DNA from: Streptomyces sp. L-9-10
Lineage (GTDB): Bacteria > Actinomycetota > Actinomycetes > Streptomycetales > Streptomycetaceae
DNA length: 64,000 nt
NCBI RefSeq assembly: GCF_004151105.1
Contig: NZ_PHRF01000090.1
Span: forward strand, 1-64,000
Reading direction: 5' to 3'
Under the pieces are notes generated by a model that ran no database searches, was not told the origin of the DNA, and was given only the letters and a program-made list of their open reading frames with translations. This document shows, piece after piece, positions 42,854 through 52,316 of the stretch. The number at the start of each line of letters is the position of its first letter. Positions within the stretch are counted from its first letter, which is position 1. A program made the position numbers and the translations under genes.

Positions 42854-45814
42854 TCACTCCCGGTGGCAGCCTGTCGGGAGGGGGCCCTCGATGAGGTCGC
42901 GCAGCTGGGAGCGGGCGGTGATGCCCAGCTTGGGGAAGCTGCGGTAGAGGTGCGAGCCGACCGTGCGCGGGGAGAGGAAGAGCCTCTCGCCGATCTCGCG
43001 GTTGGTCAGCCCGCGGGCGGCGAGCCCGATGATCTGCCGCTGCTGCGGGGAGAGTCCGGTGAGCGCGTCGGGCGCCGAGTCCGTGACATCGAGGCCGGCG
43101 GCGCGCGATTCCGCACGGGCGCGCTCGGTCCACGGGCGCGCGCCCAGGCGCCGGAAGACCTCCAGGGCCTCCGTCAGCGGGGGTCGCGCCTCCGCGACGC
43201 GCCGACGGCGCCGCAGCCACTCGGCGAGATCCAGCAGGGTCTGGGCGCGTTCGAAGGGCCAGTGCTCCAGCACCGGGTCCGCCAGCGCCACCCGGAAGTG
43301 CGGCTCCGCGTCCCCGGCGTCCGCCAGCAGGCCGCGCGCCCGGCTGATCAGCGCGCGCAGACGGGGCGAGGCGTTGTCCGCGAGCGCGCGTGCGCCACGC
43401 TCGACGATCACGGCCGCCTCCTCGCGGTGGCCGGAGCGCACCGCGGCGGCGGCCAGATCGGCGAGGGCCGGATAGGAGGCGTGGTAGTGCACGGGTGCGC
43501 CGTCCGCCGTGAAGACCATGCGGAGCTGGTGGTACGCGGTCTCGTGGGCGCCTTCGGAGGCCGCCGCGGCACCGAGTGCCCGACGGGCACGGACGGACAC
43601 CGAGCGGCTCTCCAGCGGATCGATCAGGGCGAGAGCGTCGGCGGCCCGGGAGCGGGCCGCCGACGTGTCGCCCCGGAAGGCCAGTACGGTGGCATCCGCC
43701 GAGGCCGCGCACGCCACGGCGTGGTCGAGGCCGGCCGTCGAACCGACCGTGGTGGTGCGGGCGCAGAACTCCCGGGCCTGGTCCCATCTCCCTTGTTCCA
43801 CATAGGCCCAGGCGACCGCGCCGCCCAGCCCCTCCGGCAGGGGCCCGCGCGGTTCCCAGCGGCCGACGGCCTCGTCGACCGCGCGGACGGCGTACGGGGT
43901 CTCGTCCAGGAGCCACGCCATGATCGCGAGGGTGATGAGCCGGTCGGGCCTGCGTTCCGCCTCGGCGGCCAACCGCGGCAGCAGGGAGACGAGTCCGGCT
44001 CTGCCGTCGAAGGGATCGGACACGGCTCTCACCCACGTACGCAGCCAAGCGTCCGACGCGTCGTCGGGAAGGCGCCGCAGGAGGGCCTGGACGCGGTGCC
44101 GTTGGCGCTCCTCTCCTGAGTAGTAGCGGACCACGGCGGCGGCGGCCAGGAGGTCCAGCGCGTCGGCGGGCCGCGAGACCGCCAACTGCCCTGCGGCGTC
44201 GGCCAGTCGGGAGAAGACGACGGTGTGGCGCACGGTCAGCGCCGCCAGCCGTCCGGTCTGCACCGCGGCGGACGCCAGCAGCGAGGCGTCGTCGGTGCGC
44301 GCGCGGGCCGCGGCGGCGAGTTCCTCGACCCAGCCGATGTCGCCGGTGAACACGGCGGTCGCGGCGGCCTCGACCAGCAGCCGGGCGCTCTCCTCACGCC
44401 GGGGCGCGAGTTCCGCGGCGCGTTGCAGGGCTTTGGCCGCCGCCGCGTAGCCGCCGCGGCGGCGGGCCCGGCCCGCGGTCCGCTCCAGCTCCGCCGATAC
44501 GGCCGCGTCCGGGCGGGAGGAGGCGGCGGCGAGATGCCAGGCACGCCGGTCCGGTTCGTCCCGCAGTATCTCGGCGAGTGCGAGATGGGCCGCGCGCCGC
44601 GCGTCGAAGGACGCGGCGTGGTACACGGCGGACCGGACCAGCGGGTGGCGGAACCGGACGTCCCGGCCCGTCCGCCGGATCAGCCCGGCCCGCTCGGCGG
44701 GCAGCCACGCGTCGTCGTCGGCGTGCGGCAGCCCGGCGGGGACGGCGATCACGGAGTCGACGCCGTCCATGGCGGCCAGGAGCAGCAGGGCCCGCGTGGT
44801 GGAAGCGGGGAGGTCGTCCAGACGGGCGGCGAAGATCCGCTCCAGGCGATCGGTGAGCGGGAGCGGACCCGTGGTCGGCGGACCCGCGGACGACAGTTCT
44901 GCGGACGGCGGACGTGTGGACGACAGACGTGTGGACGGCGGATCCGCGGTCGGTGGCGTGGCGCTCGCTCCGTGCGCGGCGGCCGACCTCGCCAGTTCGG
45001 CCAGTGCCAGCGGGTTGCCCCCGGCCTGGTCGAGGATCTGTGTCCTGGTCCGGCCGCTGGGGGGCACCGGCCGGCGGTCCAGCAGTCTGCCGGCCGAGGC
45101 GTCGTCGAGCGGTCCGAGGACGAGCGCCGGTACATGCCGCTCGAATCCCGGGAGAGGATCGCCGACGCGGGCTCCGATCAGCAGCGTGACCCGTTCACCT
45201 CGCAACCGTCTGGCGGCGAAGGCCAGCGCGTCCAGGGAAGCACGGTCGCACCACTGCGCGTCGTCCAGCACCACGAGCACGGGGCCCTCGTCGCCCAGGG
45301 CCGACAGCAGGCTCAGGACCGCGACCCCGATGAGCATCAGGTCGGGAGCCGCCGTGGCCGGCCCCACGCCGAAGGCGTCGTGGATCGCCGTGCGCTGCCT
45401 CTCCGGCAGCCCGTCCACCTCCGCCCGTACCGGCCGCAGCAACTGATGCAGCGCGGAGAACGCGAGGCCCGACTCCGACTCGCTCCCGTCGGCGCGCAGT
45501 ACGCGGGCGCCTCTCGCCTCGGCGCGGAGCGCGGCCGAGCCCAGGAGCGTGCTCTTTCCCGTGCCCATGTCACCGACGAGCACCAGCACCGGCTCGGCCG
45601 ATACCGAGTCGACCGCCGGAACCGAGCCCGTTGCCGATACCGAGTCGACCGCCGGACCTGAGCCGGCCGCCGATACCGCGTCCACCACCCCTGCCGATAC
45701 CGCGTCCACCGCACGGAAGAGGCGTGCCAGCTCCGCGTCCCGGCCGACGATCAGCTCCCCCGTATCCGGCTCCGGTCCCCTGACCGCGCCGGGGTCGCCT
45801 GCCTGCTCGTCCAC
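42854..45814 (-). CDS. LAL-type LuxR regulator with internal minisatellites
   Basis: 986 aa from GTG 45814, with GGAG upstream; the open frame extends to 45937 without an RBS. Walker A is GDMGTGKST, Walker B is PVLVVLDDAQWCD, and the C-terminal HTH is LSPQQRQIIGLAARGLTNREIGERLFLSPRTVGSHLYRSFPKLGI. Two low-complexity inserts are encoded by tandem repeats: VDSVSA-type units before the Walker A (DNA 45597-45716) and PPST/RLSS-type units (about 44869-44960) in the ATPase domain. It is divergent from the metallo-beta-lactamase-fold gene, which is its likely target along with the esterase downstream. Confidence 0.9.
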   Translation of the reverse strand: MDEQAGDPGAVRGPEPDTGELIVGRDAELARLFRAVDAVSAGVVDAVSAAGSGPAVDSVSATGSVPAVDSVSAEPVLVLVGDMGTGKSTLLGSAALRAEARGARVLRADGSESESGLAFSALHQLLRPVRAEVDGLPERQRTAIHDAFGVGPATAAPDLMLIGVAVLSLLSALGDEGPVLVVLDDAQWCDRASLDALAFAARRLRGERVTLLIGARVGDPLPGFERHVPALVLGPLDDASAGRLLDRRPVPPSGRTRTQILDQAGGNPLALAELARSAAAHGASATPPTADPPSTRLSSTRPPSAELSSAGPPTTGPLPLTDRLERIFAARLDDLPASTTRALLLLAAMDGVDSVIAVPAGLPHADDDAWLPAERAGLIRRTGRDVRFRHPLVRSAVYHAASFDARRAAHLALAEILRDEPDRRAWHLAAASSRPDAAVSAELERTAGRARRRGGYAAAAKALQRAAELAPRREESARLLVEAAATAVFTGDIGWVEELAAAARARTDDASLLASAAVQTGRLAALTVRHTVVFSRLADAAGQLAVSRPADALDLLAAAAVVRYYSGEERQRHRVQALLRRLPDDASDAWLRTWVRAVSDPFDGRAGLVSLLPRLAAEAERRPDRLITLAIMAWLLDETPYAVRAVDEAVGRWEPRGPLPEGLGGAVAWAYVEQGRWDQAREFCARTTTVGSTAGLDHAVACAASADATVLAFRGDTSAARSRAADALALIDPLESRSVSVRARRALGAAAASEGAHETAYHQLRMVFTADGAPVHYHASYPALADLAAAAVRSGHREEAAVIVERGARALADNASPRLRALISRARGLLADAGDAEPHFRVALADPVLEHWPFERAQTLLDLAEWLRRRRRVAEARPPLTEALEVFRRLGARPWTERARAESRAAGLDVTDSAPDALTGLSPQQRQIIGLAARGLTNREIGERLFLSPRTVGSHLYRSFPKLGITARSQLRDLIEGPLPTGCHRE
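45597..45716. repeat. In-frame minisatellite in the LAL regulator gene
   Basis: Two 36-bp units (45597-45632, 45633-45668) and two 24-bp units (45669-45692, 45693-45716), all starting GCCGATACCG and all multiples of three. On the coding strand they give VDSVSATGSVPA, VDSVSAAGSGPA, VDAVSAGV and VDAVSA. Copy number can change without breaking the frame. Confidence 0.9.
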
Positions 45815-45993
45815 AGCGTCTCCGGTGATCGTGGCTCCGAACGGAGCCGCCGTGCCATGTCCCGCCCAGGCTACAAGTGGCGAGTCCGGTGTCCGGAGTT
45901 CACGAGTACAGGTGCAGTCAGATGACGGATACCGCACGCGCCGGGCCCGCTCCTACGCTTCCAGGAAATCTTCCGAATTCTTGAGGACGCCCT

Positions 45994-46908
45994 GTGGAAC
46001 AGATCAAGCTCGGCAATGTCACCATCACCCGGGTCTGGGAATACTTCGGTTCCGTGGAAATGACGCCCGACACCTTCTTCCCGGAAAGCTCGAAGAAGGT
46101 ATGGGACGACGGTGCCTCCTGGCTGACCCCGCATTTCCTCGATTCCGGGACCAATATCGTGAACTCCGCGATCCAGACCTGGCTGCTGCGCAGTGAGGGC
46201 AGGACCATCCTCATCGACACGGGCGTGGGAAATCACAAGGAGCGCCCGTACTCACCGGTCTGGAGCCATCTCGAAACCGGCTTCCTCGCCAATCTTGCAA
46301 GGGCCGGTGTCGAGCCCGAGGACGTGGACATCGTCGTCAATACGCATCTCCACGTCGATCACGTCGGCTGGAACACGTATCTGGACGGGCGGAGCTGGGT
46401 TCCCACCTTTCCCAACGCCACTTATCTGATGCCGAAGGACGATTTCGACTTCTGGAATCCCGAGAACGGCCACAAGCCGTCGCTCGGCCGCGGCAACCAG
46501 AACGTCTTCGAGGACAGCGTGGCCCCGGTGCACGAGGCCGGCCGGACGCTGCTGTGGGAGAACAGCCACCGGATCGACGCCGCCCTGCGCCTGGACGCGG
46601 CCCCCGGGCACACCCCCGGCTCCTCCGTGCTGACCCTCGAGTCCGGGTCGGACCGCGCGGTGTTCGTCGGCGATCTGCTGCACAGCCCGGTGCAGATCCT
46701 CGAACCGGACTCCAACAGCTGCTTCTGCGAGGACCCCGCGGGCGCTCGCGCCACCCGCCGCAAGGTTCTGGGCTGGGCGGCCGACAACAACGCGCTCCTG
46801 ATCCCCGCGCACCTGGGCGGACACGGCGCCGCGGAAGTGGTGCGTGACGGAAGCACGTTCGCCATCAAGGGCTGGGCCCCCTTCGCCCCGTACTCCGAGC
46901 AGGGCTGA
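45994..46908 (+). CDS. Metallo-beta-lactamase-fold hydrolase (AHL lactonase-like group)
   Basis: 304 aa from GTG 45994 (GAGGA upstream). NTHLHVDHVGW gives the HxHxDH zinc motif (His118, His120, Asp122, His123), AAPGHTPGSSVL a third-ligand His, FVGDLLH the bridging Asp, and IPAHLGG the last His. The length and layout match the MBL-fold lactonase/N-acyl homoserine lactonase-like group. It is followed after 15 bp by a carboxylesterase gene, so the pair probably degrades an ester or lactone. It is divergent from the LAL regulator. Confidence 0.9.
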   Translation: MEQIKLGNVTITRVWEYFGSVEMTPDTFFPESSKKVWDDGASWLTPHFLDSGTNIVNSAIQTWLLRSEGRTILIDTGVGNHKERPYSPVWSHLETGFLANLARAGVEPEDVDIVVNTHLHVDHVGWNTYLDGRSWVPTFPNATYLMPKDDFDFWNPENGHKPSLGRGNQNVFEDSVAPVHEAGRTLLWENSHRIDAALRLDAAPGHTPGSSVLTLESGSDRAVFVGDLLHSPVQILEPDSNSCFCEDPAGARATRRKVLGWAADNNALLIPAHLGGHGAAEVVRDGSTFAIKGWAPFAPYSEQG

Positions 46909-46923
46909 GGCCCACGGAAAGGC

Positions 46924-48489
46924 ATGACCGTGAACCACCGGAACCACCAGAACGACGAGAACCACCAGAACGACGCGACCGATGCGAACGCCGCGAATCA
47001 CCACCCCGGCCCCGTCGTGACCACCGTACAGGGGGCGGTCCGCGGCCTGCGCCAGGGCAGTACCACCGCTTTCCTGAACATCCCCTACGCCGCTCCTCCC
47101 CTCGGCGCCGGCCGGTTCGCCCCGCCACGGCCGCACGAGCCCTGGGACGGCGTACGCGACGCCACCACACCGGGCCCCAACGCGCCGCAGTCCCCGCGCG
47201 GGCTCGGCAGCGTGAACATGTCCCCGTACTTCGGCGACGGTTGGAGCCCCGGAGAGGACTACCTCACCGTCACCGTGTCGACGCCCGCGGACCTGGGCGG
47301 TGACCTGCCCGTCATGGTGTTCGTCCACGGCGGCGGATTCGTCGCCGGATCGACGCGGTCCGCGATCTACGACGGTTCCGGTTTCGCCCGCGACGGCGTC
47401 GTCCTCGTCACCCTGAACTACCGGCTCGGCATCGCGGGGTTCCTCGACCTCCCCGGAGCTCCCGCCAACCGCGGCCTGCTCGATGTCGTCGCCGCGCTGC
47501 GCTGGGTACGGGAGAACATCGCGGCCTTCGGCGGTGATCCGCACAACGTCACCCTCTTCGGCCAGTCGGCCGGCGCAACGGTCGTCGGCGGCGTCCTCGC
47601 CACCCCCGAGGCCGCGGGGCTCTTCCGCCGCGCGATCGTCCAGAGCGGCAGCGGTCTGGGAGCGTTCACCACCGAGCAGGCCGCCCGCGTCACCAGGGCG
47701 GCGGCCGAAACCCTGGGCGTCGAACCCCATGCCGACGCCTTCGCGGAGATCTCCGACGAGCGCCTGGTCGAGGCCGCCTCCCGGCTCGCGGGAATCGACC
47801 TGCGCACCGAGACGCACAGCGACCCGCTGGCCGGGCTCAGCCCCTTCAGCCTGGTCCTCGACACACAGCCCGCCGAATCCGTCGCCGCCGGCCTCGGCGC
47901 CGAGGCCGACCTGCTCATCGGGACCAACTCCGAGGAGGGAAACCTCTACCTGGTGCCCGTGGGCCAGTACTCCACCTCGACCGCGAGCGACGTCGACGCG
48001 CTGGCGACGCGCGCGCACCCGAGTCCGGCGCGGCTCGTCGAGGCGTACCGGACGGCGCGCCCCGGCGCGTCCTTCGGTGAGCTGCGGTCCGCCATCTTGG
48101 GAGACGTGCTGTTCGGTGCGGGCAGCTGGGCCCTGGCCGACGCGCATGCCACACGTTCGCACGCCGAATCCGGCACCTTCCGCTACGAGTTCGCGTGGCG
48201 CTCCCATGCCCTGGACGGAGAGCTGGGCGCCACTCACGCCGTGGAGCTCCCCTTCGTCTTCGACCTCGCGCATCTTCCCCAGTTGCACGGACCCGACGGC
48301 CTGCTCGGCCCCGGCACGCCACCCGCGGATCTCGCCGCCCGTGTGCACGAGGCGTGGATCCGGTTCGCCAGGACCGGTGACCCCGGCTGGGACCCGTACG
48401 ACGACGAGCGCCGGACCACGATGCGCATCGACACCGTGTGGACCCAGGTCGACGACCCCCGGGGCCAGGAACGACAGGCGTGGAGCTGA
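46924..48489 (+). CDS. Type B carboxylesterase
   Basis: 521 aa. The N-terminus (about 28 residues) is an odd Asn/His/Asp-rich stretch (NHRNHQNDENHQND...NAANHH) before the fold begins at VVTTVQGAVRG. FVHGGGFVAGS is the oxyanion hole, GQSAG carries the nucleophile Ser215, and the C-terminal HAVELPFVFDL supplies the His. The predicted role is hydrolysis of aliphatic or aryl esters. It shares an operon with the MBL-fold gene. A start further in cannot be excluded given the N-terminal composition. Confidence 0.9.
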   Translation: MTVNHRNHQNDENHQNDATDANAANHHPGPVVTTVQGAVRGLRQGSTTAFLNIPYAAPPLGAGRFAPPRPHEPWDGVRDATTPGPNAPQSPRGLGSVNMSPYFGDGWSPGEDYLTVTVSTPADLGGDLPVMVFVHGGGFVAGSTRSAIYDGSGFARDGVVLVTLNYRLGIAGFLDLPGAPANRGLLDVVAALRWVRENIAAFGGDPHNVTLFGQSAGATVVGGVLATPEAAGLFRRAIVQSGSGLGAFTTEQAARVTRAAAETLGVEPHADAFAEISDERLVEAASRLAGIDLRTETHSDPLAGLSPFSLVLDTQPAESVAAGLGAEADLLIGTNSEEGNLYLVPVGQYSTSTASDVDALATRAHPSPARLVEAYRTARPGASFGELRSAILGDVLFGAGSWALADAHATRSHAESGTFRYEFAWRSHALDGELGATHAVELPFVFDLAHLPQLHGPDGLLGPGTPPADLAARVHEAWIRFARTGDPGWDPYDDERRTTMRIDTVWTQVDDPRGQERQAWS

Positions 48490-48657
48490 CCCGTCGTCCA
48501 CCTCGTTCACCTCGTTCCGCGTGGACCCGGGACGATTTCCGAGTGGAACCCGGCCCGGGGGCGGTGCGTCACAGGGGCGGCAGGGGTTCCGTGCTGTACG
48601 CGCGGCTGCCGCTCCTCGCCGTCACCACCGTCAGCACCGTCAGTCCTCGGGGGATCC

Positions 48658-49530
48658 ATGCGTACGAAGACCGAACGCGCCGTCAATCTGGTCGTCCTGC
48701 TCGCCCTGTGCACCGCCGCTGCCGGCTGTGACGGCGACAAGGACGACCGGGAGGCCCGTGCCCGCGAGGTCGCCGAAGCCTGGGAGGGCTCCAAGGCCGC
48801 CGACGTGTGGGGCGCGGGCTACTACCCGATGGGGGATGTGATCCAGCCGCCCGCCGGCGGCTTCCACGGCGACGCCGACAAACGCGCCCACGCGACCGGG
48901 AAATTCGTCCTGCGCGGCGAACTTCCCACCACCCGGCGCAAGGACGGACAGGTGAGATGGGAGAGCGGCGGCTCGCTCACGCTGCCGCTGACGGACGCGC
49001 GAACGGCATACGAGAGCGTGGCCCGCGGCGGCGGCGACGAACCGCGCCTCACCGTGACCGCGGTGAAGCCGGGCGAGATGACCCTCCCCACCAGCCGTGG
49101 CCCGGCGACCGTCCCGGCCTGGCTGTTCTCCCTGGAGGGCTACGACACTCCGCTCAAGCGCGCCGCCCTTGCCCCGTCGAAGCTCCCCGTGCCACCGGTC
49201 AAGCCGGTCGGGGACACGCCCACCGACGAGCTGGCGCCGCTCGGCCGACTGGTCGAGGTGGCCAGGGACGGCCGGTCCGTCACCGTGATGGCCAACCATG
49301 GATCCTGCGACGACGGCCCCGCCGTGGACGTGCTGGAGACGAGTGACGGCGTGGTGCTCTCCGCGTATGCCGTCGGGACGAAGGACGGCCCCTGCACTGC
49401 CGACCTGCGCCACGAAGAGCTGACGGTGAGGCTCGACCGGCCGGTCGGCGACCGTATCCTCCTGGACGCGTACACGGGCCGACCCGTGCCGTACGGGCAG
49501 CCGAACCAGCCCTCGGCGAGCTGGAGCTGA
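48658..49530 (+). CDS. Lipoprotein of unknown function
   Basis: 290 aa. VNLVVLLALCTAAAGCDGD is a lipoprotein signal peptide with lipobox AAGC, so the protein should be membrane-anchored outside the cell. The mature part has no motif I recognise. It contains only a few Cys (GSCDDGPA, GPCTAD), perhaps one disulfide, and appears to be all-beta (SVTVMANHG, GVVLSAYAVGT, LTVRLDRPVGDRILLDA). It is monocistronic, 168 bp after the carboxylesterase. Confidence 0.85.
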   Translation: MRTKTERAVNLVVLLALCTAAAGCDGDKDDREARAREVAEAWEGSKAADVWGAGYYPMGDVIQPPAGGFHGDADKRAHATGKFVLRGELPTTRRKDGQVRWESGGSLTLPLTDARTAYESVARGGGDEPRLTVTAVKPGEMTLPTSRGPATVPAWLFSLEGYDTPLKRAALAPSKLPVPPVKPVGDTPTDELAPLGRLVEVARDGRSVTVMANHGSCDDGPAVDVLETSDGVVLSAYAVGTKDGPCTADLRHEELTVRLDRPVGDRILLDAYTGRPVPYGQPNQPSASWS

Positions 49531-49551
49531 ACCGACGTCAAAGCGCGTGAC

Positions 49552-49636
49552 CTCACCGCGTCCGGGCCCTCACCGCGTCCGGGCCCTCACCGCGTCCGGG
49601 CCCTCACCGCGTCCGGGCCCTCACCGCGTCCAGGCT
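49552..49636. repeat. 17-bp tandem repeat, 4 perfect copies plus one degenerate
   Basis: Unit CTCACCGCGTCCGGGCC at 49552, 49569, 49586 and 49603, with a diverged fifth copy at 49620. The period is not a multiple of three and the 344-bp gap (49531-49874) contains no supported gene. A possible coding remnant at about 49688-49790 (YDLSRTLRPLVDQG) resembles the end of a winged-helix regulator, but I cannot confirm it. Confidence 0.92.
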
Positions 49637-49874
49637 TCGCGACTCCAGGCTTCACCGCGAGTCGGACAGCGGCCGGCGGTCCGTCCACGAGGGCCCGGAC
49701 GGCACAGTGACGTACGACCTCTCACGGACGCTGCGACCACTGGTGGACCAAGGGGCTGCCGGGCGCCGGAACACGGCTGCTCCCCGGTGACCGAACCGAC
49801 GGGCCCACACGTACCCGCTCCGTGACAGCGCGGCCCGCCCGCTCCGTCACCGCGCGGTCCGTAGGATGCGTGCC

Positions 49875-51050
49875 ATGCCGGACGCCTTGCCTCGCCCCGA
49901 GCCGTTCATCCCGCACACCGCCCCCGCGGCGCTCGATGACCTTCGCGCGCGGCTGCGCGCGACACGCTGGCCGGACTCGCCCGAGGACGCCGGGTGGTCG
50001 CTCGGGACCGACCTCGCCTACCTCCGCGAGCTCGTCGCGTACTGGGCGGACGGCTTCGACTGGCCGGCGCGGGAGGCGGCACTCGCCCGGCTTCCCCACT
50101 TCCGCGTCCGGCTCGGCGGCCTCGGGATCCACTACGTGCACGTCCGGGCCACCGCGCCGGCCGGGCCCGTGCTGCCGCTGGTCCTCAGCCACGGCTGGCC
50201 GGACTCGTTCTGGCGCTACGCGAAGGTCATCCCGCTCCTCACCGACCCCGGCGCACATGGAGCCGACCCCGCCGACGCGTTCGACGTGGTCGTGCCCGAC
50301 ATGCCGGGCTACGGGTACTCCGACCGCCCCACCGGCCCGCCGCTCGACTCCATCGCAGTCGCCGGCCTGTGGGCCGAGCTGATGAGCGTCCTCGGATACC
50401 CGCGATTCGGGGCCGCGGGCGGGGACATCGGCAGCCACGTGAGCCGCTACCTCGGGCTCGACCACTCCGACCGGGTCGTGGCCGTCCACCGCATGGACGC
50501 GGGCCTGCCCCTCTTCACCGGAGACCCGGCGGACCTCGCGCCCGAGGAGCGCGCCTGGTTCGAGGGCGCCGCGGCCTGGGGCGCGGCCGAGGGTGCCTAC
50601 GCCGCCATGCACCGCACCAAGCCGCAGACCGCCGCCGTCGGGCTCACCGACTCGCCGGCCGGGCTCGCCGCGTGGATCATCGAGAAGCTCCGGGCGTGGA
50701 GCGACTGCGACGGCGATGTCGAACGGAGCTTCACGAAGGACGAGATCCTCACGAACGTCACGCTCTACTGGCTCACGGGGACGATCGGCTCGTCCATGCG
50801 CATGTACCACGCGAACGCCGCGATCCCGCCCGCGCAGCACGCCCGCCGGGTCGGGGTGCCGTCCGGTTTCTCGCTCTTCCCCGGTGACATCGTCCGGCCG
50901 CCGCGGGCGTGGATCGAGCGCATGGCGAACGTCGCGCGCGTGACCGAGCCCGCGCGCGGCGGGCACTTCGCGCCGTTCGAGGAGCCCGAGCTCTACGCGG
51001 AGGAGCTGCGCGCGTTCTTCCGCCCGTACCGTGCGGCGGCGAGGGGCTGA
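49875..51050 (+). CDS. Epoxide hydrolase (alpha/beta hydrolase with EHN N-terminal domain)
   Basis: 391 aa from ATG 49875 (GTAGGA upstream; ATG 49866 also possible). The N-terminal EHN domain has LDDLRARLRATRWPDSPEDAGWSLGTDLAYL. The hydrolase core has SHGWPDSFWRY (HGWP oxyanion hole), GGDIGSHVSRYLG with the nucleophile Asp, and GGHFAPFEEPEL with the catalytic His. The family opens epoxides to diols; the substrate is unknown. It is monocistronic and convergent with the WYL regulator. Confidence 0.92.
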   Translation: MPDALPRPEPFIPHTAPAALDDLRARLRATRWPDSPEDAGWSLGTDLAYLRELVAYWADGFDWPAREAALARLPHFRVRLGGLGIHYVHVRATAPAGPVLPLVLSHGWPDSFWRYAKVIPLLTDPGAHGADPADAFDVVVPDMPGYGYSDRPTGPPLDSIAVAGLWAELMSVLGYPRFGAAGGDIGSHVSRYLGLDHSDRVVAVHRMDAGLPLFTGDPADLAPEERAWFEGAAAWGAAEGAYAAMHRTKPQTAAVGLTDSPAGLAAWIIEKLRAWSDCDGDVERSFTKDEILTNVTLYWLTGTIGSSMRMYHANAAIPPAQHARRVGVPSGFSLFPGDIVRPPRAWIERMANVARVTEPARGGHFAPFEEPELYAEELRAFFRPYRAAARG

Positions 51051-51080
51051 GGGCGCCGTCGCGCGCCCGGGGAGGCGGCG

Positions 51081-51149
51081 GGTCCCGTACGAAGCGGCCG
51101 GCAGGTCTCGTACGAAGTGGCCGACCGGTCTCGTACGAAGGTGACCGGC
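51081..51149. repeat. Three 23-bp direct repeats with TCGTACGA core
   Basis: Copies start at 51081, 51104 and 51127, each beginning GGTCYCGTACGAAG. TCGTACGA inside copies 2 and 3 is itself palindromic (copy 1 has CCGTACGA). They fill most of the 123-bp gap between the convergent epoxide hydrolase and WYL genes. Confidence 0.85.
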
Positions 51150-51173
51150 GTCCGTCCCGACCCGGCGGCTGTC

Positions 51174-52205
51174 TCAGGTGACGACCGGAGGCGGCGTGAC
51201 AGGTGTGTCGGACGCGCCGCCCGCGGCGTCGGCGTAGCGGCGGGCCAGGCGCGCGAAGGCGTCCTTGAGTTCGGCGGGGCCCACGACCTCGATGTCGGCG
51301 TCGAACCGGCCGATGGTGGCGGCCAGGCCGGGCCATGACCACGAGCCCAGAACGAGCCGGCAGCGGTCCTGGCCGAGTTCCTCGACGACGCCGTCGCGGG
51401 TGTAGCGCGACACGTCGGCGGCGGGCAGGCCGAGGATCACCTCGCCGCGGCAGGGCCAGTCGCCGGCGCCGTCCAAGCCCTTGAACCGGCCGGCCACGAA
51501 TGCCGCCACGTTCCCTCCGGGCAGTTCACGCGGGGTGAAGCGGGGCCCGGTGGGGGTACGCGGGGTGATCCGGTCCGCTCGGAAGGTACGCCAGTCCTCG
51601 CGGTCGAGGTCCCAGGCGACGAGGTACCAGCGCCCGCCCCAGGTGACGAGGTGATGGGGTTGCGCCCGGCGCGGCGGGGGGCCGACTCGGTCGTCGTCGG
51701 TGGCTCCCGCCGGGGACGCGGGAGCGTAGTCGAAGCGCAGTACCTCGCGGGCGTGGACGGCGGCGCTGAGTGCCATGAGCACGCCGTTGTCGACCTGGGG
51801 GTTCGGCCGGATCGCGGACGGCTCGACGGCGGTGAACCGGAGGGTGTCGATACGGCGGCGCAGCCGGGCGGGCATGACCTGCCGGACGGTGGTCAGCGCG
51901 CGTGCCGCGGCTTCCTCGATGCCGGCTCCGGTGGTGGTGGCGATCTGGAGTGCGACCGCGAGGGCCACGGCCTGCTCGTCGTCGAACAGCAACGGGGGCA
52001 ACTCCGCGCCGGCGTCGAGCCGGTACCCCCCGTCCGGCCCCTTGGAAGCCACGATGGGATAGCCGAGCTCGCGCAGGCGGTCGACATCGCGGCGCACGGT
52101 GCGCGGGCTGATGTCCAGCCGCTCGGCCAGCAGCGCCCCCGGCCAGTCCCGGCGCGCCTGGAGCAGGGAGAGCAGGGAGAGCAGTCGGGCTGAGGTCTTC
52201 GGCAT
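51174..52205 (-). CDS. WYL-domain transcriptional regulator (DeoR-type HTH)
   Basis: 343 aa from ATG 52205. ARLLSLLSLLQARRDWPGALLAERLDISPRTVRRDVDRLRELGYPI is the HTH_11 domain, and the WYL domain includes HHLVTWGGRWYLVAWDLDREDWRTFRADRI, where WYL reads WYLVAWD. A C-terminal WCX-like extension follows. It is divergent from the DinB-like gene with about 110 bp between, the common arrangement in which such regulators control an adjacent DinB/DUF664 gene. Confidence 0.9.
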   Translation of the reverse strand: MPKTSARLLSLLSLLQARRDWPGALLAERLDISPRTVRRDVDRLRELGYPIVASKGPDGGYRLDAGAELPPLLFDDEQAVALAVALQIATTTGAGIEEAAARALTTVRQVMPARLRRRIDTLRFTAVEPSAIRPNPQVDNGVLMALSAAVHAREVLRFDYAPASPAGATDDDRVGPPPRRAQPHHLVTWGGRWYLVAWDLDREDWRTFRADRITPRTPTGPRFTPRELPGGNVAAFVAGRFKGLDGAGDWPCRGEVILGLPAADVSRYTRDGVVEELGQDRCRLVLGSWSWPGLAATIGRFDADIEVVGPAELKDAFARLARRYADAAGGASDTPVTPPPVVT

Positions 52206-52316
52206 GTCTCGATAGTGCCCTGAGAAGCGGCCACATCCTGTCCGCTTTCCTTGAGACTGTGCCGTGTGCCAGAGAACGAGTACGAGTACGAGAACGACCG
52301 GAAGGACCTGATCACC

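Noticed and set aside
49552..49636. CRISPR array
   Set aside because: Units are contiguous with no spacers, only 17 bp long, and no cas gene is in the window.
49547..49825. 92-aa frame across the 17-bp repeats
   Set aside because: Created by the tandem repeat itself; no RBS and low-complexity sequence.
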